Positions 38,349-46,757 of a stretch of 64,000 nt of DNA are shown here, one piece after another. The notes beneath the pieces were generated by a model that was not told where the DNA came from, did no database searches, and was given only the letters and a program-made list of their open reading frames with translations. This stretch comes from Gemmatimonadota bacterium. Its GTDB lineage: Bacteria; Latescibacterota; UBA2968; UBA8231. Positions within the stretch are counted from its first letter, which is position 1, and each line of letters starts with the position of its first letter. Position numbers and translations under genes: made by a program. The DNA is taken from contig VXOR01000093.1 of NCBI GenBank assembly GCA_009840005.1, positions 1-64,000 on the forward strand. Direction: 5' to 3'.

Positions 38349-40172
38349 ATGGCCACTTACATCCTCGGCATTTCCGCGTTCTATCACGATAGCGCGGCCT
38401 GTTTGGTGCGCGACGGCCAGATCGTCGCCGCAGCGCAGGAGGAGCGATTTACGCGCGTTAAACACGATCCAGATTTTCCCGCTCGCGCCGTCGCCTACTG
38501 TCTGCGGGAGGGCGGTATTGAGGCCAAAGACCTGTACTGCGTGGGGTTTTACGACAAACCTCTGTTGACCTTTGAACGCCTGCTAGAGACCCATTTAGGC
38601 ACGGTGCCGTTGGGTCTGCGCCTCTACTGGAAGAGCATGAGGGTATGGCTTGAAAAAAAGCTGTGGATTCCGCAGTTAATCCAAGAGCAGCTAGGCTGCG
38701 ATGTACCCGTGCTGTTCAGCGACCACCACGAGTCGCATGCTGCGTCGGCCTTCTATCCGTCGCCGTATCGCGAAGCGGCGATCGCGACCTTGGATGGAGT
38801 CGGCGAGTGGACCACTACCAGCTATGGCTACGGTCGAGACGCCGAAATTCACACGCTGGCTGACCTCAAGTTTCCCCACTCGCTGGGTTTGTTCTATTCG
38901 GCCTTTACCTATTTTACGGGCTTCAAGGTCAACTCCGGCGAGTACAAGCTGATGGGGCTGGCTCCTTATGGCGAGCCAAAATACGTCGATCTAATGCTCA
39001 ACGAGATAATCGACCTGAAGGACGACGGCTCCTTCAAGCTCAACACTCGTTATTTCAACTACCTATCCGGCCTGACGATGACCAGTCGGGCCATGGACAA
39101 GCTCTTCGGGGGACCGCCCCGGCGGCCAGAGACGCCGCTGACCCAGCGCGAGATGGATATTGCGCGCTCCTGTCAGGTAGTAACCGAGGAAGTCATGTTG
39201 CGCATTGCCCGCACCGTGCATCGAGAAACCAAGCTCAAAAACTTGTGCATGGCCGGTGGCGTGGCCCTCAATTGCGTCGGCAACGGTCGCATCTTGCGCG
39301 AGGGGCCCTTTGAAAACATCTGGATCCAGCCGGCGGCAGGTGATGCCGGTGGGGCCTTGGGCGTCGCGCTGGCGCTGTGGTACAACCACTTGGGCCATGA
39401 TCGGGTGGCAGACGGCGAAAACGATGCGATGCAGGGGGCGCTGTTAGGGCCTGAGTACAGGGACGAAGAAATCTACCAGTGCATTGAGCAGCAGGCGGGG
39501 GTGGCGAACAAACTCGCCGAGGACGAGTTGCCGGTGCGCGTGGCCGAGCTGTTGGCTGCAGGTAACGTCGTCGGCTTTTTTCAGGGGCGGATGGAATTTG
39601 GGCCGCGTGCGCTTGGCGCCCGGTCGATTCTCGGCGACCCGCGCTCCACCCAAATGCAGTCGCTGATGAACCTCAAGATCAAATTCCGCGAGAGCTTTCG
39701 CCCCTTTGCCCCGACCGTCCTGCGCGAATGCGTCCACGAGTTCTTTGAGTTGGATGCCGACTCGCCCTACATGCTGCAAGTGGCCCCGGTTAAAGTGGGA
39801 CGGCAGATTGCCATGAGCGAGGACCAGCAGCGGCTGTTCGGCATTGACAAGCTAAACGTGCCGCGCTCGGATATGCCGGCCGTCACCCACGTGGACTACT
39901 CGGCGCGGGTGCAGACGCTGCGCCGGCAAGATCACCCGCGCTACTACGACGTGATTCGCGCCTTTCAGAGCCTGACCGGATATCCAGTGGTGGTCAACAC
40001 GTCCTTCAACGTGCGCGGCGAACCCATCGTCCAAAGTCCAGAAGAAGCCTATCGCTGCTTCATGCGGACGGAGATGGATTTTTTGGTCATAGGCTCTTAT
40101 ATCTTGGACAAGAAAGACCAGCCGCAGTGGCAGGAAGAGCTAGATTGGCAAGAGGAGTTCGAACTTGACTGA
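38349..40172 (+). CDS. carbamoyltransferase (NodU/CmcH/HypF-like C-terminal family)
   Basis: 607 aa. Transfers a carbamoyl group from carbamoyl phosphate to a hydroxyl of a small molecule or sugar. The N-terminal ASKHA domain (YILGISAFYHDSAACLVRDGQIVAAAQEERFTRVKHD; DHHESHAASAFYPSP; LDGVGEWTTTS) is followed by a C-terminal domain with FFQGRMEFGPRALGARSILGDPR, both typical. The N-terminal part resembles a TsaD-like threonylcarbamoylation/carbamoyladenylate domain. It overlaps the SxtJ-like gene by 8 bp. The target is unknown; no sugar or antibiotic cluster surrounds it. Confidence 0.9.
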   Translation: MATYILGISAFYHDSAACLVRDGQIVAAAQEERFTRVKHDPDFPARAVAYCLREGGIEAKDLYCVGFYDKPLLTFERLLETHLGTVPLGLRLYWKSMRVWLEKKLWIPQLIQEQLGCDVPVLFSDHHESHAASAFYPSPYREAAIATLDGVGEWTTTSYGYGRDAEIHTLADLKFPHSLGLFYSAFTYFTGFKVNSGEYKLMGLAPYGEPKYVDLMLNEIIDLKDDGSFKLNTRYFNYLSGLTMTSRAMDKLFGGPPRRPETPLTQREMDIARSCQVVTEEVMLRIARTVHRETKLKNLCMAGGVALNCVGNGRILREGPFENIWIQPAAGDAGGALGVALALWYNHLGHDRVADGENDAMQGALLGPEYRDEEIYQCIEQQAGVANKLAEDELPVRVAELLAAGNVVGFFQGRMEFGPRALGARSILGDPRSTQMQSLMNLKIKFRESFRPFAPTVLRECVHEFFELDADSPYMLQVAPVKVGRQIAMSEDQQRLFGIDKLNVPRSDMPAVTHVDYSARVQTLRRQDHPRYYDVIRAFQSLTGYPVVVNTSFNVRGEPIVQSPEEAYRCFMRTEMDFLVIGSYILDKKDQPQWQEELDWQEEFELD

Positions 40173-40590
40173 GGCCAAGAGCTACTGGGGGGTTGCAGTT
40201 CCCACACGCGGCGATTTGCGCCGCTTCGGAATCGTGCTGGCGGCATTGTTGGCCTTGCTAGGCGGCTATTTGTGGTACGTGGAAGCGGTCGGCATCGCCC
40301 AGCTTGTACACGCGGCTTCGCTGGTGTTTCTCGGGACCGGCTTGGCGCTGCCCGTGGCGCTGAAGCCGATCTATTTTCCCTACATGTGGCTGGCGAGAAT
40401 CGTGGCCTTTGTCAATATCCACCTGCTTTTGGCACTGGTTTTCTACACGCTTTTTACGCTGATCGGGCTTGGCATGCGCCTTTTGGGCCGCGATCCGCTC
40501 GACCGCAAAATCGCTCCCGACGAGGAAAGTTACTGGCAGGGTCGGGCCTCTTCTCTGTTTCCCCGCGACCATTATCGCAAACGCTTTTGA
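40165..40590 (+). CDS. SxtJ-family membrane protein
   Basis: 141 aa, with three or four transmembrane helices (VLAALLALLGGYLWYV; ASLVFLGTGLALPVALKPI; IVAFVNIHLLLALVFYTLFTLIGLGMRLLG) and a C-terminal tail (DPLDRKIAPDEESYWQGRASS...HYRKRF). This pattern fits SxtJ-type proteins that sit beside NodU/CmcH carbamoyltransferases. TTG start overlaps the upstream gene. The usual third member (DUF5989) is not seen. Function is unknown. Confidence 0.75.
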   Translation: MTEAKSYWGVAVPTRGDLRRFGIVLAALLALLGGYLWYVEAVGIAQLVHAASLVFLGTGLALPVALKPIYFPYMWLARIVAFVNIHLLLALVFYTLFTLIGLGMRLLGRDPLDRKIAPDEESYWQGRASSLFPRDHYRKRF

Positions 40591-40668
40591 AGCCTCACTA
40601 AGCCTTGCTCTTGTTTTGGGCAGCCGTTATATTTACACCCTTTGGGAGGCCCCTTAAAACGGCCTCAA

Positions 40669-41154
40669 ATGGATTCTACGGAAGAACTTAGCTCATTCGC
40701 CGAAGACAGCTATTGGATGCGCGAGGCTCTGCACGAGGCCGAGTGCGCCGGCCATCGCGGCGAGGTACCCGTCGGTGCTGTCGTCGTCGGAGCCGGGCGG
40801 GTTTTGGGCCGAGCTGGCAACGCCATTGAAGCGGCGCAGGATCCCACGGCCCACGCAGAAATGCTGGCCTTGCGCCAAGCCGCCGCGGCACTGGGGACGC
40901 GGCGCTTGTTGGCGACGACGCTCTACGTCACTTTGGAACCTTGCGCCATGTGCGCTGGGGCCGCGGTTTTGGCTCGGGTGCCACGGCTGGTCTTCGGGGC
41001 CGCCGATCCTAAATCCGGTGCTTGCGGCTCGTTGCGCAACATTGCGGAGGATCCCCGGCTCAATCATCGCTGTCAGGTCCGCGGCGGGGTGCTAGAGCGA
41101 GAATGTGCCGAGCTGCTCAAGGGTTTTTTTGCGGCCCTGCGAGCGGCCAAGTAG
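40669..41154 (+). CDS. tadA: tRNA adenosine(34) deaminase TadA
   Basis: 161 aa. Deaminates A34 to inosine in tRNA-Arg(ACG). Zinc/catalytic motifs are HAE (62-64) and PCAMC (91-95). The C-terminal helix (VLERECAELLKGFFAALRAA) fits. The ATG at 40669 is chosen; a TTG at 40642 is an in-frame option. It lies directly before a tRNA cluster. The related family of guanine deaminases is less likely because of the AMC motif and context. Confidence 0.9.
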   Translation: MDSTEELSSFAEDSYWMREALHEAECAGHRGEVPVGAVVVGAGRVLGRAGNAIEAAQDPTAHAEMLALRQAAAALGTRRLLATTLYVTLEPCAMCAGAAVLARVPRLVFGAADPKSGACGSLRNIAEDPRLNHRCQVRGGVLERECAELLKGFFAALRAAK

Positions 41155-41159
41155 ATTGA

Positions 41160-41249
<90 letters not shown>

Positions 41250-41267
41250 TTTATACAATGCTTTTGC

Positions 41268-41358
41268 GGAGAGATGACCGAGTGGTCGAAGGTGCACGAC
41301 TGGAAATCGTGTGTAGGGTAACCCCCTACCGTGGGTTCGAATCCCACTCTCTCCGCCA
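41268..41358 (+). tRNA. tRNA-Ser (anticodon GGA)
   Basis: A 91-nt class II tRNA: acceptor GGAGAGA/TCTCTCC, anticodon stem CACGA/TCGTG with loop CTGGAAA (anticodon GGA), long variable arm (GTAGGGTAACCCCCTAC) and T-loop GGTTCGAATCC. CCA encoded. It shares the 5' end and T-arm with the neighbouring Ser-CGA gene, suggesting duplication. Confidence 0.97.
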
Positions 41359-41372
41359 TAATTGATCCGGAC

Positions 41373-41448
41373 GGGGCAGTAGCTCAGCTGGGAGAGCGCC
41401 AGGTTCGCAATCTGGAGGTCGTGGGTTCGATCCCCATCTGCTCCACCA
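41373..41448 (+). tRNA. tRNA-Ala (anticodon CGC)
   Basis: A 76-nt cloverleaf with acceptor GGGGCAG/CTGCTCC, which includes the G3:U70 wobble pair that is the alanine identity element. Anticodon stem CCAGG/TCTGG encloses loop TTCGCAA, anticodon CGC (reads GCG). T-loop is GGTTCGATCC and the CCA is encoded. Confidence 0.96.
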
Positions 41449-41486
41449 TATTTTTCGGATACCCGCTGGTGAAATGCAGAATTTTA

Positions 41487-41757
41487 GGTCGTGCTAGATG
41501 GGGAGATAGCGGTGCCCTGTACCCGCAATCCGCTATAGCGGGATTGAATTCCCATCCAGAGGTTTTCGCACCTCTTGTTCGACCGGAGTAAAGTGGCGCT
41601 GAAAACCGGATTCTGCGCAATCAAGAACTTCTGAACCCCGTCAGGACCGGAAGGTAGCAGCGGTAGGAATGTCTCTTGGTGTGCCGCAGAGTTGTCCGGT
41701 TGGAGCTAACTGGCTCTGGGCAGACCTGGGGGCGGGATCGAAGATGGGTGCACGGCC
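41487..41757 (+). ncRNA. ffs: signal recognition particle RNA, large bacterial form
   Basis: About 271 nt. Ends GGTCGTGC (41487-41494) and GCACGGCC (41750-41757) pair. The Alu-domain text (GGTGCCCTGTACCCGCAATCC) is near the 5' end and the highly conserved domain IV loop (GTCAGGACCGGAAGGTAGCAGC) is at 41640-41661; this is the Ffh binding site. The long form with an Alu domain distinguishes it from the short E. coli 4.5S RNA. T-rich sequence (TTTTAATTTTTATATTT) directly follows and may act as the terminator. It lies upstream of dnaX, a common arrangement. Confidence 0.92.
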
Positions 41758-41808
41758 TTTTAATTTTTATATTTATTCCCTTCAGCTTGGCTGTGTCGAG
41801 CAACGCAA

Positions 41809-43479
41809 ATGGCCTATCAGGTAACAGCGCGCAAGTGGCGTCCGCGCCAATTCGACGAAGTTGTCGGGCAGGAGCATATCACTGCGACCTTAAAGAGTGC
41901 TGTCCATTCCGGGCGCATCGCGCAGTGCTACCTGTTTTGTGGCCCTCGCGGCGTGGGCAAAACCACTACCGCGCGAATTCTCGCCAAGGTTCTCAACTGC
42001 GCTGACCCCCGCGACGGCAATTCCTGCGAGGCGTGCGATTCCTGCCAGAGCATCGCCGCTTCCACCAGCATGAACGTGCTGGAGATCGACGGGGCCTCCA
42101 ACAACAGCGTCGATGACATCCGCGAGTTGCGCGAGGTCGTGCGCTACGCCGCGACCGCAGGCGTCTATAAGATCTACATCATCGACGAAGTTCACATGCT
42201 TTCGACTGCGGCGTTCAATGCGCTGTTGAAGACGCTGGAGGAGCCGCCGGAGCACGTGGTTTTCATCTTCGCCACCACGGAAGTGCAGTCGGTTCCCGAC
42301 ACCATTCTCTCGCGTTGTCAGCGCTTCAATTTTCGCCGTATCTCCGCCGGGCAGATCGCCGCTCATCTCGGCACCATTGCCCAAGCCGAGGGCATTGCGG
42401 TCGAGGAGGGAGCGCTCCATCTGTTGGCTAGCCGTGCGGATGGTGCCTTGCGCGACGCTGAGAGCCTACTCGATCAAGTGGTCTCATTGGGCGCGGAGGT
42501 GTCGCAGCAAGCTGTGGTACGAGTGTTGGGTCTCGTCGATCGCGGCCTCTACTTTGAATTGCTCGACGCCATGCGCGAAGCAGCGCCCGCCCGGGTGCTG
42601 GATATCGTCGCCCGAGTGGTTGACGAAGGGGTCGATATTGAGGAGTTCGTCTATGGCCTAGTCGAGCTTTTGCGCCACCTGCTCTTCGCCAAGATACAGG
42701 ACGGGGCCGACGAGTTGGATATGGCCGAAGACGCCCGCCGCCGCTGTGGTGAGCTTGCCGCCGCTATGGCGGTCGAAGATCTGCTGCGCATGATGCAGTC
42801 GCTGTTGGATTTAGAAGCGGATATAAAGCGCTCGGTACAGCCGCGTTTCCGCGTGGAAATCGCCTTGGTGCATCTGGCGCTGATGGGTCGGTCTGTCGAT
42901 GTGGGCGAACTGCTGCGCCGCTTGCAGTCGCTCGAAGGCGCTGCGCCGCGCCCGGCTGCGCCCCCGCGCCCAAGTGGTCGCAGCGAACAGACTCCGCCTC
43001 CGCTGCCAAGTGGTGGAAGCGAACAGGTCGCGCCCCCGCACCCAAGCAGTCGCAACAAACAGACTCCGCCTCTGCCCCCGGCCCAGCAACAAGTCGCTGC
43101 TCCGGCTGAGTCAGGCAATGTAGATAGTACTGCCGCACCGAGCTTTGATCAGGTGCGCACTAATTGGGCTGAGCTAGTTAATGCCGTGGGCACTACCAAG
43201 CGGTCGCTGGCCTCTTTTCTCAATGGGGCGACCTTAGACGGTCTAGAAGGCCATGTACTCAAGCTGAGCTTTGATGCCGCCCAGCGCTTTGCCATGACCC
43301 AAGTGCTCAAAGAGCGAAAAATCATAGAAGAGATGGCCGAGGCGAAATACGGGTGGCGGCTGCGCTTGGATGTCGTCGCAAAGAAAGGAGAACAACCGAC
43401 CCCACAGGCGGCAAGCCAGCCGGAATCCGACCCAACCCTCCGTTCGGTGCTCGACGCTTTTGACGGCGAGTTAGTCTGA
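41809..43479 (+). CDS. dnaX: DNA polymerase III subunits gamma and tau
   Basis: 556 aa, clamp-loader ATPase. Walker A GPRGVGKT (45-52), zinc module C64, C73, C76, C79, Walker B IIDEVHML, and SRC motif ILSRCQRF. After the ATPase core (~370 aa) a Pro-rich linker with three 12-residue repeats precedes a C-terminal tau domain. No strong slippery run (A6G or similar) is visible in the expected region, so a gamma form by frameshift is not supported. It is 8 bp upstream of recR. Confidence 0.95.
   Translation: MAYQVTARKWRPRQFDEVVGQEHITATLKSAVHSGRIAQCYLFCGPRGVGKTTTARILAKVLNCADPRDGNSCEACDSCQSIAASTSMNVLEIDGASNNSVDDIRELREVVRYAATAGVYKIYIIDEVHMLSTAAFNALLKTLEEPPEHVVFIFATTEVQSVPDTILSRCQRFNFRRISAGQIAAHLGTIAQAEGIAVEEGALHLLASRADGALRDAESLLDQVVSLGAEVSQQAVVRVLGLVDRGLYFELLDAMREAAPARVLDIVARVVDEGVDIEEFVYGLVELLRHLLFAKIQDGADELDMAEDARRRCGELAAAMAVEDLLRMMQSLLDLEADIKRSVQPRFRVEIALVHLALMGRSVDVGELLRRLQSLEGAAPRPAAPPRPSGRSEQTPPPLPSGGSEQVAPPHPSSRNKQTPPLPPAQQQVAAPAESGNVDSTAAPSFDQVRTNWAELVNAVGTTKRSLASFLNGATLDGLEGHVLKLSFDAAQRFAMTQVLKERKIIEEMAEAKYGWRLRLDVVAKKGEQPTPQAASQPESDPTLRSVLDAFDGELV
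42970..43077 (+). repeat. 36-bp tandem repeat in dnaX linker
   Basis: Three in-frame 36-bp units (42970-43005, 43006-43041, 43042-43077) encode PSGRSEQTPPPL, PSGGSEQVAPPH and PSSRNKQTPPLP. They lie in the flexible Pro-rich linker between the ATPase core and the tau C-terminal domain; the copy number may vary between strains. Confidence 0.85.
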
Positions 43480-43487
43480 GAGATCGC

Positions 43488-44084
43488 ATGGAACCTCTGG
43501 CCCTCGAAGATTTGATCGTCGCATTTGCCAAGCTGCCTGGTATCGGCCGCAAGACAGCGCAGCGCTTGGCGCTCTATGTGGTCAAGAGGCCACGCGAGGA
43601 AGCCGAGCTGCTCGCCAAGGCACTCGTTGCCGCCAAAGACCAGATCGAACACTGCGCCACCTGCTACAATTTCACCCAAAAGGGCGAGCCCCTATGCGAA
43701 GTCTGTCGAGATACCCGGCGCGACCAGCAGTTCATCTGCGTGGTAGCCGAAGCCAGCGACGTGTTGGCCTTTGAGATGAGTCAGTTTTACTCTGGAGCGT
43801 ATCACGTGCTCGGCGGGGTGCTCTCCCCGCAGGACGGAGTGCTACCCGAAAATTTGCACATCGACTCCTTGGTCGAGCGCGTGCGCCAGCAGGGCGTCCA
43901 AGAGGTCATGCTCGCGCTCAATGCCAACGCCGAAGGCGACGCCACCGCTCACTTCATCGCCCAGCAACTCATGCCGCTGACCAAGGTGTCGAGGCTGGCG
44001 CGCGGTCTGCCGGTGGGCGCGGATTTGGACTTGGCCGACAGCGTCACTCTTTCGTTGGCCTTTGCCGGTCGGTCTTCGCTGTGA
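43488..44084 (+). CDS. recR: recombination protein RecR
   Basis: 198 aa. Loads RecA on gapped DNA with RecF/RecO. N-terminal HhH (FAKLPGIGRKTAQRLA), a C4 zinc finger (C56, C59, C70, C73) and a Toprim domain (ICVVAEASDVLAFE) are all visible. ATG 8 bp after dnaX; the dnaX-recR pair is conserved. Length is normal. Confidence 0.96.
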   Translation: MEPLALEDLIVAFAKLPGIGRKTAQRLALYVVKRPREEAELLAKALVAAKDQIEHCATCYNFTQKGEPLCEVCRDTRRDQQFICVVAEASDVLAFEMSQFYSGAYHVLGGVLSPQDGVLPENLHIDSLVERVRQQGVQEVMLALNANAEGDATAHFIAQQLMPLTKVSRLARGLPVGADLDLADSVTLSLAFAGRSSL

Positions 44085-44091
44085 GGTAGAA

Positions 44092-44694
44092 ATGAATCGG
44101 CGCGATATTTTTAACTTGCCCAATGGACTGACCGCGCTCAGGATCGGTTTGACGCCGCTGTTTTTGCTGCTGCTGTTCACCGATACTTGGTATTTGAAAA
44201 GCCTTGCCTTCGTCGTCTTCAGCGCGGCCTCGCTGACCGATTTCTACGATGGCAAACTAGCGCGCGCTGGCAACCAAGTAACGCCGCTGGGCCGCTTTTT
44301 GGATCCGTTGGCCGACAAGATATTGGTAACTTCGGCACTCATTGCCCTAGCGTTGAACAGAATGGTCAATTTTTGGCTGGTCTTGCCCATTGTCGGGCGC
44401 GACATCCTGATCACGGGCATGCGCCTCTACGGGATATACCGGGGCCGCCCCATGGTCACTTCGCGCTTGGCTAAGTGGAAGACCGCGGTCCAGCTTTTCA
44501 CGGTTATTTTCATACTTTTTGTCATTGGCCTTGAGGAGGCGATGGGGCGCTTTGCCGCAGGCCATCTTTTTTTTCTCGACGAGCAGCTCATCCAGCTTTT
44601 GGCCAATGCGCTGTTGGCGGGGGTGCTGTTGCTGACGCTGCTGTCGGGTTTTCACTACCTGTTCCGCGCGACTTCTTCCTACAAGGAACCTTGA
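44092..44694 (+). CDS. pgsA: CDP-diacylglycerol-glycerol-3-phosphate 3-phosphatidyltransferase
   Basis: 200-aa inner membrane enzyme of phosphatidylglycerol synthesis. The CDP-alcohol phosphotransferase motif is present: D...DG..AR...G...D...D in LTDFYDGKLARAGNQV...GRFLDPLADK. About five transmembrane segments are visible. ATG 44092 is preferred to a GTG/CTG-rich upstream frame. pgpA, the next step, follows after a 26-bp gap. Confidence 0.92.
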   Translation: MNRRDIFNLPNGLTALRIGLTPLFLLLLFTDTWYLKSLAFVVFSAASLTDFYDGKLARAGNQVTPLGRFLDPLADKILVTSALIALALNRMVNFWLVLPIVGRDILITGMRLYGIYRGRPMVTSRLAKWKTAVQLFTVIFILFVIGLEEAMGRFAAGHLFFLDEQLIQLLANALLAGVLLLTLLSGFHYLFRATSSYKEP

Positions 44695-44720
44695 GCGCGG
44701 CGTAGAGGAACGCGTTTCTT

Positions 44721-45170
44721 CTGAACCGACTGATCGCCACGCTCTTTTTCGTCGGCTATGCCCCGTGGGCACCCGGTACGGCTGGCACCGCGTTCGTCGC
44801 CCTATTATACTGGCTGTTCGTTCCCGCTTTGGGAGTGCTGGAATGGATCGGAGTGCTTTTAGTCACCTCGGCCATAGGGGTGTACAGCGCGGGTAGGGCG
44901 GCCTTGGAATGGGGTAAGGACCCGAGGCAGGTCGTCGTTGACGAGGGGGTAGGCTTTCTCTTTGCAGTGGCATTTTTGCCCCCAAGTGCTGGGACGGTTA
45001 TCGCGGGTTTTTTCGTCTTCCGCGCCTTCGATATTGTCAAGCCACCCCCAGCGCGGCAACTAGAGGCCCTGCCCGGGGGATGGGGCATTGTGGCCGACGA
45101 CGTGGTCGCCGGTCTGTACAGCAACGTGGTCATTCGCTCGTCGTCGTATTTGGTCGAGTGGATGGGCTAG
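44721..45170 (+). CDS. pgpA: phosphatidylglycerophosphatase A, apparent CTG start
   Basis: About 149 aa. Removes the phosphate from phosphatidylglycerophosphate. Family motifs are ATLFFVGYAPWAPGTAGTAF near the N-terminus and PRQVVVDEGVGFLFAVAFLP and FRAFDIVKPPPARQLEALPG further on. The reading frame opens after a TAG at 44703 and contains no ATG, GTG or TTG before 44829, which would cut off the conserved N-terminal PGT segment. A CTG at 44721 downstream of GAGGAA gives the normal family length, so a non-canonical start is inferred; a sequencing indel is the alternative. Confidence 0.85.
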   Translation: MNRLIATLFFVGYAPWAPGTAGTAFVALLYWLFVPALGVLEWIGVLLVTSAIGVYSAGRAALEWGKDPRQVVVDEGVGFLFAVAFLPPSAGTVIAGFFVFRAFDIVKPPPARQLEALPGGWGIVADDVVAGLYSNVVIRSSSYLVEWMG

Positions 45171-45203
45171 AACCGATACCACACTTTAATTGGGGAGATT
45201 TTC

Positions 45204-46268
45204 ATGGCGAAAGCGAACGGACACAGCGCAGACGGCAACAAGGCCAGAGCGCTGGAACTGGCGATGTCGCAGATTGAAAAGCAGTACGGCAAGGGGTCGA
45301 TTATGCGCCTCGGTGCCGAGGGTGGGGTGCAAGAGGTGGAGGCAATTTCTACCGGATCGCTGGCTGTAGATGCGGCGCTGGGCATCGGCGGTTTGCCCAA
45401 GGGGCGGATCGTCGAAATATCCGGTCCAGAGGGAGCGGGCAAGACCATGCTCTCGCTGCACGCCATCCGCGAGTCGCAAAAGCGCGGCGGCACCGCGGCC
45501 TTTATCGACGCCGAACACGCTCTCGACGTCAGCTTCGCACGGCGCATTGGCGTCGATGTGGAAAACCTAATCATATCGCAGCCGGATTCGGGCGAGCAGG
45601 CCCTCGAAATCGTCGATACCTTGGTGCGCAGCGGTGCCTTCGATATCATCGTGGTGGATTCGGTAGCCGCGCTAGTGCCCCAGGCCGAGTTGGAAGGCGA
45701 TATGGGCGATTCGCACATGGGGTTGCATGCGCGGCTGATGTCCCAGGCTCTGCGCAAGTTGGCCGGCTCGATCAACCGCTCGAACACGTGTTTGATTTTT
45801 CTCAATCAGTTGCGCATGAAGATCGGCGTGATGTTCGGCAACCCAGAGACCACCACCGGCGGGCGCGCCCTGCCCTTCTATTCCTCGGTGCGCATCGACA
45901 TCCGCCGCATCGCCCGCGTCAAAGACGGAGACCTCGACATTGGCAATCGCACTCGGGTCAAAGTCGTAAAAAACAAAGTGGCCCCCCCCTTTCGCGAAGC
46001 CGAATTCGACCTGATCTTTCACGGCGACCAAATCGGCATTTCTTGGGAAGGCGACCTGATTGATATCGGCGTTGCCAAAGGGCTTGTTGACAAGAGCGGA
46101 GCGTGGTTTTCCTACAATGGCGAGCGATTGGGGCAGGGGCGAGACAACGCCCGCACCTTTCTGCGCGAAAATGCAACAGTGGCCGCGGAAATAGAGCACA
46201 AGCTGCGCGTCGAGTTGGGTCTCGAAGTTGCGGTAGGACAAAATAAGACCGGCGAGGCCGACGAATAA
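45204..46268 (+). CDS. recA: recombinase RecA
   Basis: 354 aa. Strand exchange and SOS co-protease. Walker A is GPEGAGKT (74-81; most RecA have GPESSGKT), L2 region reads [19 protein letters not shown], and the ATP-site E in the segment around FIDAEHALD. The RBS TGGGGAG precedes the ATG. recX follows without a gap, a pairing found in many bacteria. No LexA box was recognised upstream. Confidence 0.97.
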   Translation: MAKANGHSADGNKARALELAMSQIEKQYGKGSIMRLGAEGGVQEVEAISTGSLAVDAALGIGGLPKGRIVEISGPEGAGKTMLSLHAIRESQKRGGTAAFIDAEHALDVSFARRIGVDVENLIISQPDSGEQALEIVDTLVRSGAFDIIVVDSVAALVPQAELEGDMGDSHMGLHARLMSQALRKLAGSINRSNTCLIFLNQLRMKIGVMFGNPETTTGGRALPFYSSVRIDIRRIARVKDGDLDIGNRTRVKVVKNKVAPPFREAEFDLIFHGDQIGISWEGDLIDIGVAKGLVDKSGAWFSYNGERLGQGRDNARTFLRENATVAAEIEHKLRVELGLEVAVGQNKTGEADE

Positions 46269-46757
46269 GTGGACGACCAACTGCAAAAGGCCAAGGACGC
46301 CGCCTATCGCTATCTCAGCTATCGGACGCGGTCCGTAGCGGAGGTGCGCGACAAGCTAACGGAGAAGGATTTTGCCGTCGAGGTCGTCGCCGAGGTCATC
46401 GCTGATTTGCAGCGCCAGCAGCTTCTCAATGACCGCGAGTTTGCCCGGCGCTGGGTTGAGGCGCGGTTGCCGCGGGCTTATGGTGCGCGCAAACTAGCCC
46501 AGGATCTCAGGCACAAAGGCGTGGACGCTGGCGTCGTTGACGAGGTCCTCGCCGAGTACGCGCCAGCGCTCGATTCGAGTGAACGGACGGTCGCGTTGCT
46601 GAGCAAGCAGGCTTGGCGCTACCGGGGCTTGGCACCCGACAAGGCCAAGCGTCGGATGTTGGGTTTTTTGGCCCGGCGCGGCTGCGATCAGGAAATGGCC
46701 AGAGCAGCGGTCGAACAGGTATGGCAGGAGTTAGCTAATGAAGTCGAGGGAGATTAG
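46269..46757 (+). CDS. recX: regulatory protein RecX
   Basis: 162 aa. RecX-type proteins cap RecA filaments. The three-helix repeats typical of the family are visible (DAAYRYLSYRTRSVAEVRDKLTEKDF; RQQLLNDREFARRWVEARL; RRMLGFLARRGCDQEMARAAVEQV). GTG directly after the recA stop, and its end overlaps alaS by 20 bp, so translation is likely coupled. Length is normal. Confidence 0.93.
   Translation: MDDQLQKAKDAAYRYLSYRTRSVAEVRDKLTEKDFAVEVVAEVIADLQRQQLLNDREFARRWVEARLPRAYGARKLAQDLRHKGVDAGVVDEVLAEYAPALDSSERTVALLSKQAWRYRGLAPDKAKRRMLGFLARRGCDQEMARAAVEQVWQELANEVEGD

Noticed and set aside
41809..43479. Programmed frameshift in dnaX
   Set aside because: No A6G-type slippery run with a downstream stem was seen; only short A-runs.
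44829..45170. Short pgpA ORF starting at TTG 44829
   Set aside because: It removes the conserved N-terminal APGTAG segment; the CTG at 44721 is better.
45171..45203. LexA/SOS box before recA
   Set aside because: No known LexA palindrome was recognised in the short gap.
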